From assembly GCA_947648495.1 (NCBI GenBank), contig CANSOA010000003.1, positions 90,701 through 141,255 on the forward strand: a DNA stretch of 50,555 nucleotides, written 5' to 3'. Shown here one piece after another: positions 44,246 to 50,555 of this stretch. The DNA is from an uncultured Clostridium sp. (GTDB lineage: Bacteria; Bacillota; Clostridia; TANB77; CAG-508). Below the pieces are notes generated by a model. It saw only the letters and a program-made list of their open reading frames with translations, was not told where the DNA came from and searched no databases. A program made the translations under genes and the position numbers. Within the stretch, counting starts at the first letter, position 1. Every line of letters starts with the position of its first letter.

Positions 44246-45013
44246 TTATTTGTCATTTTTGAAAAATTCGTTTAGAACAGCGTTGCAATTTTGTATATTT
44301 TCTAAATAAGAAAAATGTCCAGAATTTTTGTATTCTATCAAACCACAATCTGGAATTAATTTTTCCATTTTTTTTGCATCGGAAATTGGTGTGGCATTAT
44401 CATTGGTTCCCCAAATCAGCAAAGTGGGAACTTTTATATTGGGTAATAATTCAGACATATCTTCATTTACAATAATTTTCATTGTTTCTCTCAAAACAGG
44501 AGCTGACGCTCTATAATCAGACGATCCAACATGATTCATTAATTTTTCTTTAAATTTTTTAATAGCTCCTACATCTGGCAATCGATTCAAAAACGCCTTT
44601 CCCGCTTTGAAAATTCCAACTTTGATATAATATTTTGGTTTTCTTTTTGGAACTAATCCTGCACTATCTATTAAAACAATTTTTTTCGGTTCAACAATCT
44701 TCCTTCCAACGCTATTAATAATTGTTCTACCGCCATTAGAATGTCCTATTAAGATTGGATTTTGGATGCTCAGTTTATGAATAAATTCTGCTAGGAAATC
44801 GCCAAAATCATTCGTATTTAATGGATGAGCAGGTAAATCACTTTTACCAAAACCAACTATATCAACTAAATAAACTTTAAAATTTTGTGATAATGAATTG
44901 GCAATTGGGCGCATGGTTTCTCTATCGCAAAGCCAGCCATGTAGTAAGATTACTGGATTTCCTTGACCGATTGTTTCATAATCTATGTTCCAATCCTGTA
45001 TTTTTACTTGCAA
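44246..45013 (-). CDS. alpha/beta hydrolase
   Basis: This 255-residue hydrolase has an oxyanion loop VILLHGWLCDRETM, the nucleophile in IGHSNGGRTI, the acid in LLIWGTNDNATPIS and the His in NSGHFSYLENIQ. It is cytoplasmic, with no signal peptide. It lies 58 bases upstream of murF in the same direction and may be co-transcribed with murF-ddl. The substrate is unknown; an esterase or a role in wall precursor metabolism are both possible. Confidence 0.85.
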   Translation of the reverse strand: MQVKIQDWNIDYETIGQGNPVILLHGWLCDRETMRPIANSLSQNFKVYLVDIVGFGKSDLPAHPLNTNDFGDFLAEFIHKLSIQNPILIGHSNGGRTIINSVGRKIVEPKKIVLIDSAGLVPKRKPKYYIKVGIFKAGKAFLNRLPDVGAIKKFKEKLMNHVGSSDYRASAPVLRETMKIIVNEDMSELLPNIKVPTLLIWGTNDNATPISDAKKMEKLIPDCGLIEYKNSGHFSYLENIQNCNAVLNEFFKNDK

Positions 45014-45204
45014 AATTTCCTCCTAGTTTTCCACAATTTGTTCTTGTTTTGTGGATATTTTACTATAATTTATTCAAATTATTAGTTTTTTGTGACCGTT
45101 TCATCATATAACATTTTTGTTACAATTTCAATACAAAATAAAATAATTTTCAGATTTTACCTAAAATTATTATTCCAAAATTTACCTTTTTGTATTCTTT
45201 CATA

Positions 45205-45240
45205 CAAAAAAAAGCCAAATTGTTAATACAATTTGGCTTT
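45205..45240 (-). terminator. intrinsic terminator of the cohesin gene
   Basis: AAAGCCAAATTG pairs perfectly with CAATTTGGCTTT, followed by a run of T on the minus strand. Confidence 0.9.
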
Positions 45241-45251
45241 TTTATTTACCT

Positions 45252-46265
45252 TTATATTTCTTTATATTTTTTATACCCTTTATAAGCAATAAACGAAATT
45301 CCAATTAAACCTGCAACAATTAATAAAATATATTTTGTTGTGCTACCTGTTTTTGGTAGGTTAGATGTAGTTGTTGTGTTGTCTGTTGTGTTTGTAACTT
45401 TATTTGTATTCGTATTGGTGTTAGTATTTGTGTTTTTATTGGTATTATTATTTACAGTATTGGTTCCATTTGAATTATTTCCTGTGTTTGACGTATTTCC
45501 AGAAGCATTACCATTTGCATTAACTGTTACATTACATGTAGCAGAATATCTACCATCACTTGTTTTTGCTGTTATCTGAACATTTCCTGCAGAAACTGGA
45601 ATAATTGTAATTCCCCCATTTGTATCTGTTTCTTCTAATTTTGCAATTCTTTCATCGCTTGTTGACCATACAATTTTAGGTAGAGTTGCAGTAGATGGAT
45701 TAGCATCTGCTCTTATACCAAATCTTGTTGTAACACCTAATACAAGTGTTAAATTCGTATAATCTAATGTAATTCCTTTTAATTCTTCATCGTTATTGTT
45801 GTTATCTGATGAACTTCCGCCTGCTACATTAATGCTAACTGCTTTGTCTTGCACTTCTACTGAATCAGATGATGTTTTGTATAATTTAATACCTGCTAAT
45901 TTTATTTCACTTGTTGTTGCAGAAACATTTTCCTTTACTTTGAATGTTAATTTAAAAACTTCTCCAGAACTTACTGCACTGTTAGACATAGCGTCTAATT
46001 TTGTATCATTTCCTATATCAATCCAGTCTTTTCCTAATTCTTTTTTCTCTAATGAAAAAATATTTTTATCATAGTTTAAAGTAGACTCAAAGCCTGTTAA
46101 TCCATCGCTTTGTTGTGATATTGTAATTTCAAATGTTTCTCCACTTCTTACATCTTTCTTTGAACTTGTTAACGTTACCTGCTCATTTGCCGCTAATGAA
46201 ACGGTAGCAATATTGCATATTATAATAAATATTGCCAATAAAACTGTTCTTAATTCCTTTTTCAT
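45252..46265 (-). CDS. cohesin-type surface protein with Big-2 domain and LPXTG anchor
   Basis: In order, the 337 residues show a signal peptide (LLAIFIIICNIATVSLAA), a cohesin-like beta domain (residues about 30-150: VTLTSSKKDVRSGETFEITI, TLNYDKNIFSLEK, SGEVFKLTFKVKEN), a bacterial Ig-like Big-2 domain (LKGITLDYTNLTLVLGVTTR, WSTSDERIAKLEE, ATCNVTV), an Asn/Thr linker and LPKTGSTTKY, then a membrane helix and basic tail. Sortase should fix it to the wall. The upstream gene encodes a dockerin, so the pair can form a surface complex. Confidence 0.85.
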   Translation of the reverse strand: MKKELRTVLLAIFIIICNIATVSLAANEQVTLTSSKKDVRSGETFEITISQQSDGLTGFESTLNYDKNIFSLEKKELGKDWIDIGNDTKLDAMSNSAVSSGEVFKLTFKVKENVSATTSEIKLAGIKLYKTSSDSVEVQDKAVSINVAGGSSSDNNNNDEELKGITLDYTNLTLVLGVTTRFGIRADANPSTATLPKIVWSTSDERIAKLEETDTNGGITIIPVSAGNVQITAKTSDGRYSATCNVTVNANGNASGNTSNTGNNSNGTNTVNNNTNKNTNTNTNTNTNKVTNTTDNTTTTSNLPKTGSTTKYILLIVAGLIGISFIAYKGYKKYKEI

Positions 46266-46377
46266 CTGTTACCTCCGATTTTTTATATTACAATTATTAT
46301 ATATATATATGTTTCCAAAGTCAAGACTTTTTAATCCATAAATTTTGTATTTTTGTTATTTTTTGATAATAAAATAT

Positions 46378-46403
46378 AAAAAACGCCCTTATGGACGTTT
46401 TTT
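46378..46403 (-). terminator. intrinsic terminator of the LRR-dockerin gene
   Basis: AAAAAACG pairs with CGTTTTTT with extra CC/GG pairs inside, and T residues follow. Confidence 0.8.
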
Positions 46404-46407
46404 ATGT

Positions 46408-49400
46408 CTAATTTCTCAATCGATATTCATTTAATCCTAAAATATCGCTCATATCGATTTTGTCATCTTTGTCAATAATATTTCCAGCTATAAATTCTGC
46501 ATCTGTTAATTGTTTTGTATTATCTAATCTGTATTCATTCAATCGTAAAACGTCACCTAAATCAATGCTTCCGTCTCCATTAACATCTCCTTTTACAACA
46601 ATTTTACATTGAACATCGTTTGATAAACCATCTAAAATGATTGTTTGATTTGTTTTTACTTTGTCTGTATCATTGATTACATTTTGAGAATTAGCATCTT
46701 TTACTACAACTTTATAAGCATCTGTATTAACTGTTACATCTCTTAAAACGTCTGATACTTTTGTATTTTTTGATACAACAATGTAGTTCATATCATTTAC
46801 TTGTTTTGTTGCTTCAACACTGCTTCCAGAATCTGTGTTTATATTGATTTGAATATTATCGTTATTGTTGTCATTATTTCCTGCATCTTTTTCTACTGTA
46901 TATTGAATGTAACATGTTGTGCCTGTACCAATTCCATTTCCTTCTACTGTAACAACTGCTGTTCTTGTTCCAGTTGTTGGTGTTTCTAATATAACATACG
47001 TTCCGTCACTTGACGCATTTCCAAATACGCTGGCAATTCCGAAACTTGTTCTATCTCCGTCGATTTCTTCAAATTGTCTGAAGATTTTTGGTAATTCTAC
47101 TTTTATTCTATCTCCTGTCTTTTGTACTTTAAAATTCATAGATAAGTGTTGTTCACTTAGAACCATGCCTCTTTTTTGGATTATTTCTTCTTTTAGGTAT
47201 TGATTAAGTGATCTATTTTCTTTATCAGCTTTTGCCATAAATTCAAATTGATTTTTCAAGTTTTCAATATCTTCAATCTGGTTTCCTGATAAATTAAATT
47301 TTTTCAACCCATCAAAATTAATACTTGTCAAATCAAAATCAAAACTTCCTTTAATCAAGTTCTTTGATACGTCTAAATATTTTAATTTTTTCATACCTTC
47401 TAAAATCTTAATATCGCTAATATTATTGAAGCTTACATCTAAAGTATTTAGCCAAGAAATGTCTGACCATCTTACATTGTTAAGATTTGAAATTTCATTA
47501 TTTGCCATATGTAATTCTCTTAATTCTTTCATAATAGAAATTTCATCAATATTTTCAATTAAGTTTTCTGACATCTTTAATTTATATAATCTAGGTAAAG
47601 TAATAAACGCTTTGATATCTTCGTCAGTTGAGTTGGCGATTCTTAAGAAGTAATTTCGAACTTTTTCGTTAAGAGGAGCTTCCCTATGATAATCTTTGTC
47701 ATAATCTTCATTATCATGCTTAGATGCTTGTAGAAATTCCTTCATCTTTTCACTATCTTCACCATCTAATTCTTTTACATAAATTTGATAGTTTCTATGT
47801 CCATATTTAGAACTATCTATTTCTAATATTCTTCTATCAATTTGACAACTACTAGAAGCCATAACATACGCATCAAAGTTACGTAAATTTGTTAATTCTG
47901 TTATATACAAATCAATGTCTTTCTCTTCTTCCAAATCTTTTAATTTTTCAGTAAAATATTTTGCTACTGGAGTTTTTGATTTATCTTCGTTATCAAAAAC
48001 AATCTTAAAGTTTACTTTTAAATAATCTTTTTCTGTACTTGTAAAATATTTCTCAATCGAACTCATTTTAGTTGCTTGTGCTTGTAATAAAGCTTTAGCT
48101 GTTTCTACAGTTAATTTGTCAAATTCTTCATCAGTAATATTTTTCAATTCTGGTGTAATAACTGAAGTTATTTTATATACATCATTATACATGCTATAAA
48201 TTTCTTTTTCTTTTTCAGTTACTTTGTCTTGTGCTTTCCCAATTGTTCCTTCTTGTTTGCTACCTACAACAGGTTTCGTCACTTCCTTCACAGAACCATC
48301 TGGATTCATCAAAGTTTCATATGTCCCTATTAACTCTATAATCTTTTTCTTCTGTTCTTCAATAATTTTTCTCATTTCCTCTAATTTTTCTGTTTTACCT
48401 GCTTCTTGATTTTCTGCTTTGTTATATTCATTATATTTACGAATTGCTTCATTGCTTATATTTATAGCTTCATCTAATTCTGTTTCTAAAGCTTCTAAAG
48501 TTGCTAATCTTTCTTGCAATTGAGCTGCTTTTTCTTTAAATCTAGTTTGTAATTTTACTTCTTCTTCATCTTTCATTTTTTGTAAATCAATGATCGTATC
48601 AATCGTTTTAACGTAATTTGAAGATAAATCTAAACTTTTTTCTAATCCAACAAACATCTCTAATCCGCTTAAATCAGAAAGCTGTTTATTTGATAATATT
48701 AAGCTTGGTATGTTATTTACTAAATCATTTTGATTAATCACAAATATTTGTTGTTCATCATAAGCTTTATCAAATAATGCTTTTTCTGTTGTATTATTAT
48801 ACGTTCTTAACTCTGAATTTACCGTTTGATTTTGTTGTATTTGCCCTTTCACTGCATCATACAATTTTTTATCTTTCAAAAAGATAGCTCTTTGGTCTTC
48901 ATTAATAACAACAAAATGAACTTTAATTTCTGAATTATATAATTTATTGCTTCCATCATTTACTTTTATTTTTAATGTTGCTAAACCAGTAAGTGGCTCT
49001 CTGTTTGTCGTCGTGTTTGTTGTTGTATTTGTTGTCGTGTCTGTCTCAGGTTTTGCTCCAATTGTCAAACCAATTGTATCACTATTTGCATTAAATGAAG
49101 CAATATCAAATTTAAGTTGTGAACTATTATCCTCTGCATAAGAAGCTTCAATCCAATCTGCTTTAATTGGTTTTGCAAATTCTCTTACAATTTGTGGTAA
49201 TTGACATTGATATTTATAAGTTCCTTCTTTTACAATTGAATTATCAATCACTTCAACTTTGCTAAGAATTTGGTTATGTAGGTTTACTGTTGCAATCGAC
49301 TTTATATTGCTTACAGCACTTACATCACTAAGTTGGTTAGATGATAAATCTAAGAAACTTAAATTAAAACTATTTAAAATCGATAAATCACTTTCATCCG

Positions 49401-49716
49401 TTAATTTATTACCAGATAAATCTAATGAAGTTACCTTTGAAAATTTCTCTAATCCACTTAAGTCTGTAATTCCTTTATTGGATAACTCTAATTTTGTTAC
49501 CTTATTAATTTCGTCTTGCGAAATTGATATTGTGTGTTGCATATCATTATAAGTAGCTTTTATACTTTGTTTTTCTAAGTTGCTTTTTACTGCAGTATAT
49601 AAAGCACTATTTAATGAAATAGCGTCATTTGTCGTAGCATATCCTGTTATAGGTAAAACACTACTTAAAACGAATATCATTAATAATATAATCGATATCA
49701 TTCGTCTTCTGTTCAT
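46408..49716 (-). CDS. large secreted leucine-rich-repeat protein with C-terminal dockerin
   Basis: This 1102-residue protein has a signal peptide (MISIILLMIFVLSSVLPITG), a first LRR block (about 75-160: LELSNKGITDLSGLEKFSKV, LSFLDLSSNQLSDVSA), a Thr-rich linker, a short LRR piece (about 335-370), a coiled-coil (about 390-470), a helical region, a second LRR block (about 705-830: LYKLKMSENLIENID, LDVSKNLIKGS), a beta domain and a type I dockerin (about 1040-1102: KGDVNGDGSIDLGDVLRLNE and a weaker second Ca-loop IIDKDDKIDMSDILGLNEY). It has no LPXTG; retention should come from the neighbouring cohesin. GGAGG precedes the ATG. Confidence 0.88.
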   Translation of the reverse strand: MNRRRMISIILLMIFVLSSVLPITGYATTNDAISLNSALYTAVKSNLEKQSIKATYNDMQHTISISQDEINKVTKLELSNKGITDLSGLEKFSKVTSLDLSGNKLTDESDLSILNSFNLSFLDLSSNQLSDVSAVSNIKSIATVNLHNQILSKVEVIDNSIVKEGTYKYQCQLPQIVREFAKPIKADWIEASYAEDNSSQLKFDIASFNANSDTIGLTIGAKPETDTTTNTTTNTTTNREPLTGLATLKIKVNDGSNKLYNSEIKVHFVVINEDQRAIFLKDKKLYDAVKGQIQQNQTVNSELRTYNNTTEKALFDKAYDEQQIFVINQNDLVNNIPSLILSNKQLSDLSGLEMFVGLEKSLDLSSNYVKTIDTIIDLQKMKDEEEVKLQTRFKEKAAQLQERLATLEALETELDEAINISNEAIRKYNEYNKAENQEAGKTEKLEEMRKIIEEQKKKIIELIGTYETLMNPDGSVKEVTKPVVGSKQEGTIGKAQDKVTEKEKEIYSMYNDVYKITSVITPELKNITDEEFDKLTVETAKALLQAQATKMSSIEKYFTSTEKDYLKVNFKIVFDNEDKSKTPVAKYFTEKLKDLEEEKDIDLYITELTNLRNFDAYVMASSSCQIDRRILEIDSSKYGHRNYQIYVKELDGEDSEKMKEFLQASKHDNEDYDKDYHREAPLNEKVRNYFLRIANSTDEDIKAFITLPRLYKLKMSENLIENIDEISIMKELRELHMANNEISNLNNVRWSDISWLNTLDVSFNNISDIKILEGMKKLKYLDVSKNLIKGSFDFDLTSINFDGLKKFNLSGNQIEDIENLKNQFEFMAKADKENRSLNQYLKEEIIQKRGMVLSEQHLSMNFKVQKTGDRIKVELPKIFRQFEEIDGDRTSFGIASVFGNASSDGTYVILETPTTGTRTAVVTVEGNGIGTGTTCYIQYTVEKDAGNNDNNNDNIQININTDSGSSVEATKQVNDMNYIVVSKNTKVSDVLRDVTVNTDAYKVVVKDANSQNVINDTDKVKTNQTIILDGLSNDVQCKIVVKGDVNGDGSIDLGDVLRLNEYRLDNTKQLTDAEFIAGNIIDKDDKIDMSDILGLNEYRLRN

Positions 49717-49916
49717 AATAATTTTCCTCCTTCAATTAAACAACTTAACTAAATTAAACAATTTTTTTCACCTAAAGTCAATAGTAAATTCTTGGAAAAT
49801 CCCCTAAAAATGCGCCTTTTTAACCATTTATTTTCTTACGGAATAAAAGGGTTGCGCGTCTTTTTCGAACATAATATATCTTTTTTATTACATTTTTCCT
49901 ATCAAAACATAAAAAT

Positions 49917-49941
49917 ATCGCGGAAATACACTTTCCACGAT
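49917..49941 (-). terminator. possible terminator of ypeB
   Basis: ATCG-C-GGAAA pairs with TTTCC-A-CGAT, with T-rich sequence after it on the minus strand. Confidence 0.5.
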
Positions 49942-49966
49942 TTTCCAGTTTTTAATATTTCAAAAT

Positions 49967-50555
49967 TTATACTGTTAAAGTTCCACCTGGCGTATCCAAA
50001 ATGACTAAAATGTCTTCCTCTTCTCCTGTTTCGCAATTAATATAGACCAAAAATTCTCTATCTTCTACTGTTCCTTTAAATTCATAACACAAAATCTCTG
50101 TCTTCCATTCTGTCGGAATAATAGCAACCCCTTCCTCCAATATTTCCAAATCTTGATTCAAATTTTCACGCGCTTCGTCTAGTGTCAATTTAACCTCACC
50201 AAACTCTCTACTTGTATGAGAATTCAAATAACCATCTGTTTCCATTCCCAAAATTTCTCCATTATCTAGCGCAATTTTCACCTTTATCAAATCAGGATAC
50301 ACCACAATTCCCTCATATTCATAGGCATAATTAACAGTCACAACATTTCCTAATTTGGTGAAATAGGTTTCCTTCATACTCTCAAAACCCTTTTCCTCTA
50401 AAAATCTTTTCCCAATTTCATTGGCTTCTTCTTGTGACATTTTTTCTTCGGATACAGTTCTATTATTTTGCATTTCTACTACCCAACCACCTTTTTGGGC
50501 AATTTCAATATTGGCTTTATTTTCCTGATTTTTAAGTTTGACCGAAAAATCATAA
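49967..50555 (-). CDS. ypeB: YpeB, spore germination protein, C-terminal part (cut by window edge)
   Basis: The open frame continues to the window end (YDFSVKLKNQENKANIEIAQ, KGGWVVEMQNNRTV), so the ATG at 50473 is internal. The PepSY-like repeats of YpeB are visible: SQEEANEIGKRFLEEKGFES, TVNYAYEYEGIVVYPDLIKV, LDNGEILGMETDGYLNSHTS, and the end CYEFKGTVEDREFLVYINCE with TGEEEDILVILDT. YpeB holds the cortex-lytic enzyme SleB in spores and its presence implies a sporulating lineage. sleB is expected just upstream, outside the window. Confidence 0.88.
   Translation of the reverse strand, partial: YDFSVKLKNQENKANIEIAQKGGWVVEMQNNRTVSEEKMSQEEANEIGKRFLEEKGFESMKETYFTKLGNVVTVNYAYEYEGIVVYPDLIKVKIALDNGEILGMETDGYLNSHTSREFGEVKLTLDEARENLNQDLEILEEGVAIIPTEWKTEILCYEFKGTVEDREFLVYINCETGEEEDILVILDTPGGTLTV

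Overview
This 50.6 kb window is a strongly AT-rich chromosomal segment in which almost every gene lies on the minus strand. Gene content points to a low-GC Firmicute, most likely an uncultured spore-forming gut Clostridium-like lineage. The signs are YpeB (spore germination), MraZ/RsmH, rpsF-ssb-rpsR, rplI-dnaB, dnaG-rpoD, a SUF-type Fe-S system under a DtxR-like regulator, a sortase and LPXTG-anchored proteins. I see no rRNA, tRNA or CRISPR array. The species assignment is inference.

Layout. Bases 1-4.7 kb are a worn mobile or defence island: a decayed ParB-like gene, a 3'-truncated phage replisome organiser, an MntA/HEPN pair, a truncated cell-wall hydrolase remnant, and a compact HsdS-like/HsdM-like/45-codon operon with no HsdR. 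From 4.8 to 7.6 kb come a sortase, a coiled-coil protein and mnmA. From 7.8 to 13.9 kb lies the suf cluster, transcribed dtxR-sufC-sufB-sufD-sufS-sufU, interrupted by a plus-strand small membrane-protein unit. From 14 to 20 kb come a GH30 glycosidase, a VanW-family protein, an S66 carboxypeptidase and a patatin. From 20 to 31 kb come two sigma-70 factors, dnaG, carD, dut, alr, rbr, perR, ftsL-like, rsmH and mraZ. From 32 to 45 kb come rpsF-ssb-rpsR, a small alarmone synthetase, ftsH, tilS, dnaB, rplI, ddl, a membrane-fused murF and an alpha/beta hydrolase. From 45 to 50.5 kb lie a cohesin/LPXTG protein, a giant LRR-dockerin protein and partial ypeB. A GGGGACGGGGACA palindromic repeat is scattered between operons: eleven complete copies plus a single left end.

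The most striking observation concerns four otherwise well-preserved genes (mntA, sufS, sufB, vanW-like). Each is split by a one-base shift, and in all four the shift falls exactly on an in-frame CGG codon. Skipping the C restores a full-length protein with a family-appropriate residue: G of the MntA GSYARGD motif, G of the SufS active-site loop, G of SufB, G of the VanW-like protein. CGG is rare here. I found ten other in-frame CGG codons by hand, all in intact genes and read as ordinary Arg, so CGG is not simply reassigned. A +1 frameshift at a hungry CGG codon, a CGGN-reading glycine tRNA, a mutational hotspot, or a systematic data artefact are the options.

Other highlights are: a convergent small-ORF/small-RNA pair at 24.35-24.70 kb with an 11-base shared repeat and back-to-back terminators, laid out like an Fst/par type I toxin-antitoxin locus; an adjacent cohesin-dockerin surface pair; the HsdS/HsdM-like pair with degenerate methylase motifs; nested insertion of one palindromic repeat into another; and ten-base-spaced MraZ boxes.
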